DNA of 62,856 nt from Candidatus Gastranaerophilales bacterium (GTDB lineage Bacteria > Cyanobacteriota > Vampirovibrionia > Gastranaerophilales > Gastranaerophilaceae). The DNA is taken from assembly GCA_944322895.1 (NCBI GenBank), contig CALUQL010000002.1:1-62856 (forward strand), in the 5' to 3' direction. The notes beneath the pieces were generated by a model that was not told the DNA's origin, did no database searches, and saw only the letters and a program-made list of their open reading frames with translations. Positions within the stretch are counted from its first letter, which is position 1; the number at the start of each line of letters is the position of its first letter. Positions 1-8,802 of this stretch are shown here, piece after piece. A program made the position numbers and the translations under genes.

Positions 1-2031
1 ACAAAAGGTAAATTGTCTTTAAATTCAAATATATCAGGAGTTTTGAATAAATCATATAATCTAAAATCAGATATAAATATAAAGGATTTGTCTATAAAAG
101 ACAAGCAGTATAATATACCTGTTTTGGCAAATTCTGTAAATATTAATTTCTCGGGAAATGATAAAAAATATTCAGGAAATGTACTTTGTAATAATGTTTT
201 AGTAAGCTATAAAAATAGAAAACTTTCATCGACAGGATTTAAAGTTTTATTTGATGAAAATAAAATTTCAATACCTGAAAACATTCTTTCATCACCAAAT
301 GAACTGAAAATTTCAGGAATAATAAATAATTATAGAAATAAACCAATAGGGCAAATTAATTTGCAAGGAAATATCTTGGCTTCTGAATTAGCAGAATTTC
401 TTAAACTGGATGTTAAATTACCATATAAAGCTCAGGGGAAAATTAATACAACAGGGAATATTCAATTTCAAGGTGAGGTTGTAAATATAAAAGCAAATTT
501 AAAAGCTAATGAAAATAATTATATATCATATATGGTAATCAATGAGTTATTTAAAAAACCGTCTTTTGTAAATTTGGAATGCAGTTTAAATGGTGACTTG
601 TTAAATATTAAAGATTTATCACTAAATGAAGAAAATCCAAATAAAAATAGAAAAATACTTGGTATAAATGGAGATCTTTTACTTGATAAAGAACCTTCAT
701 TGAAAAATTTAAAGATAAATATTCCTGAGTCTCTAACTATTGCGACAAACTTTTTTGGTGGTGAAGAAATTTCTTTAAAGGCAAACTTGCTTCTAAATAA
801 AGAAATAAAATCTCCTGACATAAATGGTAATGTTAGAGTATTTAAGTATAACTTGAAAAAGTATCTTACTTCTTTAAAAAATGTGGATATTAGTTTAGCA
901 AATAATAATATTAGAGTTTTAGCTCCCAATGTAACTGTAAATGATTCAATCTTTAATTTGGTTGCTGATGTATCATCTAATATTGATTTAAATAATGTAA
1001 TTGTAAAAAATCTTCAATTGAATTCAATGAATTTAGATTTAAATTCAATGTTTTCTATGATACAAAGAGAAAGAAATCCTTTTGCTGAGTCAAAAATTAC
1101 TGTAGAAAAAGGGATTATTACTATAAATAATCTGAAAATGCTGGATTTAAAGGCAAGAGACATCAGTTCAGACTTTAAAATAGAGAAAAATATTCTAAAA
1201 ATGACAGATATTGCTGCAAATTCATATTCCGGTTTTATAAACGGTAAAGCAGCTTATGATTTGTCAAATGGACACTTAGACTTTGATATTTCAGGTAAAG
1301 GTATAGATATCAAAAACTCTTTGTATGATTTATGTAAAATAGAAGATAATTTGGCAGGAAGAGCTGATTTCAATGCTAAGCTTTCTATGAATACAGGTGA
1401 TTATAATACAGTGTTAAAATCACTAAATGGGAATCTTCAATTTAATGCTACTAATGGAAGAATGGGCACATTAGGAAAGTTTGAATATTATTTATATGCT
1501 CAAAATTTGTTATACCATGGCATTTTAAATGCAACTTTAAATAGAATTGCAAATATGATTGTTCATGATAATACTGCTCAGTATAGAATAGCTAAAGGTA
1601 ATATATTATTCCAAAATGGCTATATGCTCACAGATGGAATTCAAACAACTGGAACAAACATGAGTTTGTACTTAAAAGGAAGACATAATTTGATTACCAA
1701 TCAAGCAAATATAGATATATATGGGCGAATTTCAGATGAAATAAGAGAAAAATTAGGTTCTTTCGGTAATGTATCAATATCTGAAATGATGAACGGACAA
1801 AAAGGTAAAAAAGATGTTACTTACAGTGTTGTACCTCTAAATATAATGAATAAGATACCATATTTATATAATCAGGAAGGTAGTAAAACAAATACATTTA
1901 AAGTAAATATATACGGAAATATAAATTCAATAAGTGCAATAAATTCTTTTATGTGGATTATTTCTGATAATTATCAACCGGATGATACAGAAAAAATCCC
2001 TGATTTTTCAGATATGACTCCAAGTCTATAA
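1..2031 (+). CDS. AsmA-like protein, C-terminal part (5' end outside window)
   Basis: The reading frame is open to the left edge, so the N-terminus, where a signal anchor would lie, is missing. About 676 residues are visible. They are dominated by short alternating polar/hydrophobic stretches of the beta type, with many Asn, Lys and Ile. The C-terminal third carries the pattern typical of AsmA/YhdP-type proteins: a stretch around residues 460-490 with the Leu-Asn-Gly-x-Leu-x-Phe motif, then a Gly-rich segment and an amphipathic end. AsmA-like proteins sit in the inner membrane, span the periplasm and are linked to lipid transport to the outer membrane; that role is family knowledge. The next gene is convergent, with a 15-bp gap. 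A different repeat-rich periplasmic beta protein is possible, but the C-terminal motif favours AsmA. Confidence 0.7.
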   Translation, partial: TKGKLSLNSNISGVLNKSYNLKSDINIKDLSIKDKQYNIPVLANSVNINFSGNDKKYSGNVLCNNVLVSYKNRKLSSTGFKVLFDENKISIPENILSSPNELKISGIINNYRNKPIGQINLQGNILASELAEFLKLDVKLPYKAQGKINTTGNIQFQGEVVNIKANLKANENNYISYMVINELFKKPSFVNLECSLNGDLLNIKDLSLNEENPNKNRKILGINGDLLLDKEPSLKNLKINIPESLTIATNFFGGEEISLKANLLLNKEIKSPDINGNVRVFKYNLKKYLTSLKNVDISLANNNIRVLAPNVTVNDSIFNLVADVSSNIDLNNVIVKNLQLNSMNLDLNSMFSMIQRERNPFAESKITVEKGIITINNLKMLDLKARDISSDFKIEKNILKMTDIAANSYSGFINGKAAYDLSNGHLDFDISGKGIDIKNSLYDLCKIEDNLAGRADFNAKLSMNTGDYNTVLKSLNGNLQFNATNGRMGTLGKFEYYLYAQNLLYHGILNATLNRIANMIVHDNTAQYRIAKGNILFQNGYMLTDGIQTTGTNMSLYLKGRHNLITNQANIDIYGRISDEIREKLGSFGNVSISEMMNGQKGKKDVTYSVVPLNIMNKIPYLYNQEGSKTNTFKVNIYGNINSISAINSFMWIISDNYQPDDTEKIPDFSDMTPSL

Positions 2032-2046
2032 AAGAATAATTAATTT

Positions 2047-3393
2047 TTAATTTTCATTGTTATCAGAAACACCGCATTCCGAATGTTCTTCAATTGTAAC
2101 TTTTGATATTAATTCTTTTCCGAAAAGAGGAAATGTTCTTTCTTTTTGTGTTTCAAATTGTTTATTGAATTCTTCCATTTTTGTATAATTAAAAACATTC
2201 TCCCATCTTGCAATAACAATGGTAGCAACACAGTTACCTATTAGGTTTACGGTAGTTCTTCCCATATCTAAGATTTGATCGATTCCTAATAAAATAGCAA
2301 CACCAATTAATGGATAACCAAAGCTTGATAAGGTACCTGCTAAAATAACTAAAGCTACTCTTGGAACACCGGCAATTCCCTTACTTGTCAGCATTAAAGT
2401 TCCCATAACAAAAATTAATTGCATTGGTGAAATTTCTATTCCAACAATCTGCAAAGAGAATAACATTGCTAAAGCTAAATATAAAGTAGATCCGTCTAAA
2501 TTAAATGTGTAACCAGTAGGCATTACAAAACCTACTATATTTTTAGGAACTCCAAAACTTTCCATTATTTTCATTGCTTGAGGCAGTGCTGCTTCTGATG
2601 TTGCTGTAGTAAAAGCAAGCAAAGCAGGTTCTCTAATTGCTCTTATAACAGAGAACACAGATATACCTACAATTCTGCAAGCTACATTCAGTATTAAAAA
2701 TAAAAAAGCAAATAAAGCGAAATATAATGAACCAATAATTTTTGCATAATTCACCATTACGCCTAATCCACTTTCTGCAATAGTATATGCAATAGCACCA
2801 AAAACACCAATAGGAGCAAAATTCATTACAAAATGCGTAAACTTAAACATAACCTCTGATAACGAAGAGATACAGTCTAATACCGGTTTCGCTTTCTCTC
2901 CTACTGAACAAATGGCTAATGCAAAAAATATGGAAAATACAACAATTTGAAGTAAATCACCTTCAGCCATTGCTTTTATAATACTTGCAGGAACTATATT
3001 GACTATCATTTCTACAAATGAATTATGACTGTTCTCTGCTGCCATAACGGATGCTGTATCTAACATATTTTGCGATATTGCTGTAGAAAAACCATCTCCG
3101 GGTTTAAAGCAGAATCCAACTCCAAGACCTATTATTAATGCAAATGATGTTGCTATTGCAAAATATATTACTGTTTTGGCTCCTAATTTGCCTAAAGAAT
3201 TTATATTCCCGTGTGATGCTATTCCTGTAACAACTACAGAAAATAACAATGGAGCAATAATCATTTTAATCATATTTAAAAAAATATGAGCTAATGGATG
3301 CATTTGTTTTCCGATTTCTGGAAATTTCCATCCAACAAGTATTCCCAGTACTAAACTTAAAAAAATATATATAGTTAGCTTTGAAGTTTTCAT
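2047..3393 (-). CDS. dicarboxylate/acidic amino acid:cation symporter (GltP/DctA family)
   Basis: A 448-residue multi-pass membrane protein of the DAACS family, close to the usual 420-450 length. Family landmarks are in order: an ATSEAALPQ hairpin loop (SSSxTLP equivalent), a TM7 motif FNLDGS (NMDGT equivalent) and a TM8 segment DMGRTTVN. The Asp-x-x-Arg-Thr-x-x-Asn pattern in TM8 is the one that binds the amino group and side-chain carboxylate of aspartate or glutamate in known members. A Na+- or H+-coupled carrier for glutamate, aspartate or C4-dicarboxylates in the inner membrane is therefore likely; the exact substrate cannot be told. An AGGAACAA ribosome site lies upstream of the ATG. 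The gene stands alone. Confidence 0.9.
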   Translation of the reverse strand: MKTSKLTIYIFLSLVLGILVGWKFPEIGKQMHPLAHIFLNMIKMIIAPLLFSVVVTGIASHGNINSLGKLGAKTVIYFAIATSFALIIGLGVGFCFKPGDGFSTAISQNMLDTASVMAAENSHNSFVEMIVNIVPASIIKAMAEGDLLQIVVFSIFFALAICSVGEKAKPVLDCISSLSEVMFKFTHFVMNFAPIGVFGAIAYTIAESGLGVMVNYAKIIGSLYFALFAFLFLILNVACRIVGISVFSVIRAIREPALLAFTTATSEAALPQAMKIMESFGVPKNIVGFVMPTGYTFNLDGSTLYLALAMLFSLQIVGIEISPMQLIFVMGTLMLTSKGIAGVPRVALVILAGTLSSFGYPLIGVAILLGIDQILDMGRTTVNLIGNCVATIVIARWENVFNYTKMEEFNKQFETQKERTFPLFGKELISKVTIEEHSECGVSDNNEN

Positions 3394-3518
3394 TAATAAT
3401 TGTTCCTATGACAATTATAACAGAAAAGAAACCAAAAAATTTCCATTTTCTATTTATAAGGTATTATTTTTTTACAATGTAAAGTTATACGCAGATAATA
3501 AAAAGATTTTGTTAACGT

Positions 3519-4676
3519 TTAATTGTATATATTGTTATAGATTAATCTAGAAGCTTTTACAATAAATTCTTTCCCTTGATGATTATTATAAGGTCTCTTT
3601 GCAAGTATAACAACAATATATTTTTTACCATTTGCTGTTTTTACAATACCTGCGTCCCCTAACATAAAGCCTATATCACCTGTTTTATGAAGTAAAATAG
3701 CATCAGATGGCAAGCCGGCTTGTAATAATCTATTATTTTTAACATGCCCAAGATAATCAGCCATTTGTCTTTTTGAACTATTTGAAAGCATGTTTGTTGA
3801 GTCGATATTATAAAACATTTTAGCCATTTCTCTTGCTGTTGTGATATTTGTTCCATCTAAGTCAGGAAGCCAAGTATTAATGTGTGTTGTTTTTAATCCC
3901 CATCGGTTAATAGCTTTATTTACTTCTGACATTCCTCCCATTTTCGCCATAATCATATTTGTAGAAGAATTATCGGAATTTTCTATCATTATTCTGGCCA
4001 AATAGTCCATAGAATGAGCTATTCCTCCTTGAGAGTATTGCAGTTTTCCAGAGCCTGAAGCTCTATAGAAGTCTTCAAGAACCATTTTGTCATCTAAAGA
4101 AAATTTACCGTGTTCAATCTCTCTAAACATTTCGATTAATACAGGAATCTTAATTATACTTGCTGCAGGATATGGTACATCAGCATTTATATCAACGTAG
4201 CTTTTTCCATTGTATTCCCAGACATAAACTGCAGGTTTTATTCTTCTATATTCTTGGGCAAGTGCTAATAAATTATTTTTTAAACCTATTCTTTCATAAT
4301 TTTCTTGTATATCAACCATTATATGATTCTTATATGTTGCTTCCTTAACAACATATTTCCCCAAAAATAAATCCTTATATAAATAGTTGTGTGTTGGATA
4401 TAATAGTTTTTTATAATCGATGTTTAGTGCATTTGAAGTATTTATGGGAAATGTATCCACTATAAATGTTTTAAAAGAGAAAGGTAGAATATAGAATAAT
4501 AATAATGCGGCACAAATATAAGAAAATATCTTGCTTATTATTGATTTTTTCTTTTGTTTTTTTACTCTTTTTATTGGTTTGATTTTTTTTACAGGGGTAT
4601 TTTTAAAATAATATTGTTCATATACAGATGTATATAAATCCGATTGCATTCTATTATTATAATTTGGTTTCGGCAA
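3519..4676 (-). CDS. beta-lactamase-like serine hydrolase, membrane-anchored
   Basis: 385 residues starting at TTG behind a strong GGAGGGG site. A basic N-terminal tail (KKIKPIKRVKKQKKK) precedes one membrane helix at about residues 45-70, so the catalytic domain is extracytoplasmic. The penicillin-recognising fold is supported by Ser-Ile-Ile-Lys (SxxK, about residue 175), Ser-Asp-Asn (about 230) and Lys-Thr-Gly (about 331), in the right order and spacing. The omega-loop segment reads WLPDLDGTN and lacks the clear Glu-x-x-x-Asn of class A beta-lactamases. The protein may thus be a peptidoglycan-related hydrolase or carboxypeptidase, or a weak beta-lactamase. Resistance should not be assumed from homology alone. 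Confidence 0.8.
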   Translation of the reverse strand: MPKPNYNNRMQSDLYTSVYEQYYFKNTPVKKIKPIKRVKKQKKKSIISKIFSYICAALLLFYILPFSFKTFIVDTFPINTSNALNIDYKKLLYPTHNYLYKDLFLGKYVVKEATYKNHIMVDIQENYERIGLKNNLLALAQEYRRIKPAVYVWEYNGKSYVDINADVPYPAASIIKIPVLIEMFREIEHGKFSLDDKMVLEDFYRASGSGKLQYSQGGIAHSMDYLARIMIENSDNSSTNMIMAKMGGMSEVNKAINRWGLKTTHINTWLPDLDGTNITTAREMAKMFYNIDSTNMLSNSSKRQMADYLGHVKNNRLLQAGLPSDAILLHKTGDIGFMLGDAGIVKTANGKKYIVVILAKRPYNNHQGKEFIVKASRLIYNNIYN

Positions 4677-4814
4677 TTATTTCCCCTCCTATATTGATAT
4701 TATATTATATATAAAATTTTTTCTGCAATTTTGTTAAAATATGCAACAAATATATGCATATTTAACTTTTATAATAAATTTGATAGAATATAATCAAACA
4801 GAAAGGGTATTTTA

Positions 4815-5693
4815 ATGAGTAATCTAGTTATTTATACAGACGGAAATGCTTCAAATCTTGAGAATTTATGTAAAAAAACTGTAGAAATGGATATTATAGT
4901 TAAGGGTGCTGAAGATATTAAGAATATTGAAATGGAAAATGCAGATATTGCACTTATAGACATTTCATTAGATAAGTTAAAAGAAATCTCTATGGTAATG
5001 AAGTTTCCAATCCCAGTATTAGTTGTTTCTGATGAAGTTCCAAGTAATATTACAATAAGAGGAGAAGCATTTGATTACATAGTAAATCCTATTAGCGAAT
5101 ATGAACTTTCTGTAAGATTGAAAAATTTAATTAAAATAAAAGAATTAAAAGAAAAAATTTCATCAATTACAACTACTGATGAATTAACAGGTTTGCATAA
5201 TCGTAAATTTTTAATTGAAAGATTAGAATCAGAGATGTCAAGGGCAAAACGTTACAAATCAACAGTATCTTGTATCCTTTTTGATTTGGATTTCTTCAAA
5301 GTTGTTAATGATATGTATGGCTATGAATGGGGTGACGTTCTCCTTAAAAAAGTAGCAGAAATGTTGTTAAATTTAGCAAGAAAAGAAGATGTTGTTACCA
5401 GATATGGTGATGAAGAATTTATGGTAATTCTTCCTGATACAAGTGAAGAAAATGCCTTTATATTTGCTGAAAGATTCAGACGTGATGTAGAAAAAATGTC
5501 ATTTATTCCTGCCGGTGAAGATGAAAGGCATCCTGTAAAAATTTCAGGAGGTATAGCATCATTCCCTTATATGGAAAATGTAGAAGAAAATGCAAATTCC
5601 ATAATAAGATATGCAGAACACGCATTATATAATGCAAAAAAGCGTGGAAAAAACAGAATTATTCTATTCTCGCAAGTTAATTTGGATTATTAG
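4815..5693 (+). CDS. receiver-like + GGDEF-domain protein (diguanylate cyclase-like)
   Basis: 292 residues. Residues 1-115 look like a response-regulator receiver fold with alternating beta/alpha segments, an Asp in ALIDI and an IVNP loop where the conserved Lys-Pro normally lies; it is probably degenerate. Residues 122-290 form a GGDEF domain: a DELTGLHNRK start motif, the FDLDFFK metal-binding Asp segment and a GDEEF active loop at about residue 198. The usual loop is GG(D/E)EF, so the second Gly is Asp here. An RKED sequence five residues before the loop matches the RxxD inhibitory I-site that binds cyclic di-GMP. The AGAAAGGG site fits the ATG start. The stop is 2 bases from the next gene, so translation is probably coupled. 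Confidence 0.85.
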   Translation: MSNLVIYTDGNASNLENLCKKTVEMDIIVKGAEDIKNIEMENADIALIDISLDKLKEISMVMKFPIPVLVVSDEVPSNITIRGEAFDYIVNPISEYELSVRLKNLIKIKELKEKISSITTTDELTGLHNRKFLIERLESEMSRAKRYKSTVSCILFDLDFFKVVNDMYGYEWGDVLLKKVAEMLLNLARKEDVVTRYGDEEFMVILPDTSEENAFIFAERFRRDVEKMSFIPAGEDERHPVKISGGIASFPYMENVEENANSIIRYAEHALYNAKKRGKNRIILFSQVNLDY

Positions 5694-5695
5694 AA

Positions 5696-6670
5696 ATGGC
5701 AATAACCAAGGATAGAAAGCCTGTTTCTTTCTCATACAATAATACAGAAAGATGTCAATCTCGCTGTATTACTTGTAATGGTTGGAAAACTCCAGCTTCT
5801 GTTCAAGAGCAAGAATTGACTATTGAAGAATGGAAAAAAATTCTTTTAAATATTCATAACTGGATGGGAAATTATCAGTTTATAATTTCTGGTGGTGAAC
5901 CATTTATTCGTGATGATGTTTTTGAAATGGCAGAATATGCTGCTAACTTGGGAGATACGGTTAATATTGTGACTAATGGTTTGGCTTTGCCCGACAAATT
6001 AGATAAAGTTTTAAATTCTGCTTTTACAAATATAACTTTTTCTTTAAATGCAATACAAAATCCTGATATTCATAATGTATCAAGAGGAAGGAAAGATGCA
6101 TTTCAAAGAACAATAGAAGCAATTCAAAACTTGAATTATATGAATAAATATAGGGGAGGACATAAATGGAAGAATATTTTTCTTTCAACAGTTGTAATGC
6201 CCACTAATTTATCAGAAATTAAACCTATTGCAGAGTTCTGTAAGATAGAAGGTATTGGAGTAAGTTATCAGCTGATGGATAACGGGGATGCTTTTTCTAC
6301 TGCAGTAAATTCAAACAGTCAGATATACGGAAGAGATATAAAAAAAGCTGCACTTGATGTAATTGACGAAATGATAGAATTAAAAAATCAAGGTTATCCT
6401 ATATGTAATGGATTCAGTCAATTAAAAGCTTTTAAAATTTTAATAGATACTCCTGATGAAATACAAAATATAAAGTGTATGGTTGGCGAAAATAATTTTG
6501 CAATTGATCCATACGGCAATTGTAGAGTATGTTTTTGTATGAAACCAATCGGAAATTTGAAGGACAGTTTACCTCAAGATTTATGGTATAGTAAAGAAGC
6601 AGACGAAGTCCGTGAACATATATTAAATTGTACAAGAAATTGCAGGTTGTTAAATTGTAATTTTAAATAG
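5696..6670 (+). CDS. radical SAM protein with C-terminal SPASM-like Cys cluster
   Basis: 324 residues. The motif CQSRCITC (Cx3Cx2C) near residue 20 should hold the SAM-binding 4Fe-4S cluster. It is followed by SGGEP (the GGEP motif contacting SAM) and an IVTNG strand, the standard order of a radical SAM half-barrel. The C-terminal 60 residues hold many cysteines (CMVGENNF, CRVCFCMKP, CTRNCRLLNC), like the SPASM/twitch auxiliary-cluster domains of peptide- or protein-modifying enzymes. It starts 2 bases after the GGDEF gene and lies 7 bases before a second radical SAM gene, so the three are probably co-transcribed. The substrate is unknown, and no precursor peptide gene is visible between or next to them. 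Confidence 0.85.
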   Translation: MAITKDRKPVSFSYNNTERCQSRCITCNGWKTPASVQEQELTIEEWKKILLNIHNWMGNYQFIISGGEPFIRDDVFEMAEYAANLGDTVNIVTNGLALPDKLDKVLNSAFTNITFSLNAIQNPDIHNVSRGRKDAFQRTIEAIQNLNYMNKYRGGHKWKNIFLSTVVMPTNLSEIKPIAEFCKIEGIGVSYQLMDNGDAFSTAVNSNSQIYGRDIKKAALDVIDEMIELKNQGYPICNGFSQLKAFKILIDTPDEIQNIKCMVGENNFAIDPYGNCRVCFCMKPIGNLKDSLPQDLWYSKEADEVREHILNCTRNCRLLNCNFK

Positions 6671-6677
6671 GAAACAT

Positions 6678-7664
6678 ATGCAACAAGCAAAAAAAGAAAG
6701 ATATATAAGTTGTAAATGGTTAGAATCAGGCGTTTGTTTTGATAATGGCGTTTATGGTTCTAATGTGAAGTTGTGTTGTTATATGAGTGCCCCTGGTGGT
6801 GGTAATTCAATGATTTTTGAAGATTATCACGGTGAAAAAATTAATTGGGATGAGTTTTTTAGAATAAAGAATGAATATAGAAATATTCAAAAATCAGGAG
6901 AAACTGTCGAAGGATGTAAGGGATGTGTTTTTCTTGAAGAAAGAGAATGGTTGCAGGAAGATTATATAGATTGTATAATTTTTGATCATTTTACAAAATG
7001 TAACTGTAATTGCCGATATTGTTATACAGAAGAAGACAAAAAGATGTATAACAAATTAAAAACATACAATATATATCCAATAATAAAGGATATGTTTGAC
7101 AGGAAAATTATAAAAAGAGGCGGAGCAATTGGTTTTGGTGGTGGAGAGCCAACTATCTTGCCTGAGTTTGATAAATTAATTTCTTTATTCTTAAAAAATG
7201 ATTATTCTAATATACGCGTTCCATCTTCGGGAATTAAATATTCGAAAATTATAGAAAAAGGTATATCTTCAGGGCAATTATCCGTTGTTGTTTCAATAGA
7301 TTCATCTTGTAAAGAAACATATGAAAAAATTAAACAGACAGATGCTTTCAATACGGTTTGTAAAAACTTAAAAAAATATGCTAAAGCTCAGAAATTATCT
7401 TCTAATGTGATAAGTAAGTATATAATTATTCCGGGAATCAATGATAATATTTTAGAAATTGATAATTGGTTAAAATTCAACAAGGAAAATAATATAGGAA
7501 TTGTTGTAATAGATATAGAAAATAGTTGGCTTGAGAAATACAGAAAAGATAAGCCGGATGAAAGAATTATTGATTTGATTAAATATGTAATAAAAAAGGC
7601 TAAAGATATGGACTTTTATCGTTTAGAAATTTGTGATAGAGCTAAATATTTAATTGAAAATTAG
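6678..7664 (+). CDS. radical SAM protein (second of a tandem pair)
   Basis: 328 residues. The cluster motif CNCNCRYC (Cx3Cx2C) lies about residue 112, unusually far in, because about 100 residues with their own cysteines precede it (CKW, CFDNG, CCYMSAPGGG, CKGC). These could bind an extra iron-sulfur cluster or a metal. GFGGGEP follows at about residue 155, then a VSIDSS segment. The C-terminus holds only one Cys. The gene follows the first radical SAM gene by 7 bases. An RBS is weak (GGAAAC before the ATG). The pair may act on the same substrate or cell-envelope component. It overlaps the convergent gene downstream by 4 bases. Confidence 0.82.
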   Translation: MQQAKKERYISCKWLESGVCFDNGVYGSNVKLCCYMSAPGGGNSMIFEDYHGEKINWDEFFRIKNEYRNIQKSGETVEGCKGCVFLEEREWLQEDYIDCIIFDHFTKCNCNCRYCYTEEDKKMYNKLKTYNIYPIIKDMFDRKIIKRGGAIGFGGGEPTILPEFDKLISLFLKNDYSNIRVPSSGIKYSKIIEKGISSGQLSVVVSIDSSCKETYEKIKQTDAFNTVCKNLKKYAKAQKLSSNVISKYIIIPGINDNILEIDNWLKFNKENNIGIVVIDIENSWLEKYRKDKPDERIIDLIKYVIKKAKDMDFYRLEICDRAKYLIEN

Positions 7665-8656
7665 ATTTCAAAACCACTGAAGACTATTGCGTTGTTAAAT
7701 ATTTTGGATTCTTCTTTTACTGTTTTAAAAAAGTCTCTGACAAGTATTGCATTATTTTGTAGAAGTTCAAAACGGTTGTCTTTGAAGAATTTTTCAAGTA
7801 ATTCTCCACCTTGAAGATATTTTCTATTTTTAATATATAATTTAAAATTCTTGTTGCGTTTAATAATCTTTTTAATAGCAAAGGATAATAAGGAGGGATA
7901 AATATCGAAGAATTGTGGCGGTACTATTGCGTCAACAAAATAGTTTGTATTATCTATAGTCTTAATTTCAATAAAAGCTTTTAGATTTCCGGTATTTTCA
8001 TCTTCAATAATATATTTAAAATCAGAATCAGTATTTATTCCCTGAAAGAGTCTGTCATTAAATTCATCTTTTTCCTTAGAAAGAGAATATTTATAATGAG
8101 TAATTAAGTTATCATTAAATAAGTCAGCAGCTTTTTTTGCATCAGTACTTTTAAATTGTTTAAACTGTTTTTCGTCAATATTGTCTTCAATAAAATTAAT
8201 ATTTGAAACAGACCACAGAGCTTCTGTTGAACAGAATCTGAAACCGCAACCTTTTATAAATAAATCAATTAATTCATTTTGGTTATCGTCAACAGAAACA
8301 TAAAAAGTATCAACTCCTCTTGCGCCAAATTTTGCAATTATATATTCGACGAGTTGCTTACCTTCTTCGTGTGAGTTTTTATCAAGAAATAAACTTTTAA
8401 TTTGCCATTTATATGAATTTCCGTGCTGAGCTTTTACAGTGATTAATCCTTTTATATTGTTATTGTTATCAAAAGCTACATATGTTTCCGGCATTCTTCT
8501 AAAATGTACATTATATACAAAATTTTGTATATATGTTATTGGAACAGATAAAAAGAACAGACGTCTGTAGTTCATAATATTGTCGCTACAAACAACCGAA
8601 ATTAGCTTCTTTATATGCAGAATATCACCAAAACTTATTTTTTTTATTTTTGCCAT
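7661..8656 (-). CDS. GNAT-like acetyltransferase protein
   Basis: 331 residues. The first half (about 10-150) resembles a GNAT N-acetyltransferase fold: a strand with ETYVAFDNNNNIKGLITVKA, a strand leading to SLFLD and a helix rich in EEGKQLVEYII, then DTFYVSVDDNQNELIDLFIKGCGF, which fits the C-terminal GNAT helix and strand (LF.K.GF). The second half seems a related degenerate copy with an FIEIKTID strand. No clear Q/RxxGxG/A acetyl-CoA loop is seen, so activity is uncertain. A TATAAT-like box lies close upstream, before AGGAACAA. The gene faces the radical SAM genes and ends inside the last one. Confidence 0.55.
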   Translation of the reverse strand: MAKIKKISFGDILHIKKLISVVCSDNIMNYRRLFFLSVPITYIQNFVYNVHFRRMPETYVAFDNNNNIKGLITVKAQHGNSYKWQIKSLFLDKNSHEEGKQLVEYIIAKFGARGVDTFYVSVDDNQNELIDLFIKGCGFRFCSTEALWSVSNINFIEDNIDEKQFKQFKSTDAKKAADLFNDNLITHYKYSLSKEKDEFNDRLFQGINTDSDFKYIIEDENTGNLKAFIEIKTIDNTNYFVDAIVPPQFFDIYPSLLSFAIKKIIKRNKNFKLYIKNRKYLQGGELLEKFFKDNRFELLQNNAILVRDFFKTVKEESKIFNNAIVFSGFEI

Positions 8657-8746
8657 TAAAGTTTGTTCCTATATTATAATTATACCTTTTTTTTTATCAA
8701 GAACAAGCAATAATTATGCAAAAAGTTAAGAAAACATTAATAAGTA

Positions 8747-8774
8747 TTGAGTAAAGAAATTGATATTTTATAAT
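8747..8774 (+). promoter_or_regulatory. probable promoter of the grpE-dnaJ cluster
   Basis: A TTGAGT -35-like box (8747-8752) is separated by 16 bases from a perfect TATAAT (8769-8774), 28 bases before the first possible grpE start. No CIRCE inverted repeat for HrcA control was seen in the gap. Confidence 0.6.
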
Positions 8775-8802
8775 GTTATGAGAGGGAAGAGTCAGAGGTC
8801 GT

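Noticed and set aside
519-929. 136-residue minus-strand ORF inside the AsmA-like gene
   Set aside because: Antisense artefact; Phe/Ser/Leu-rich with no start context, and the plus-strand frame is long and continuous.
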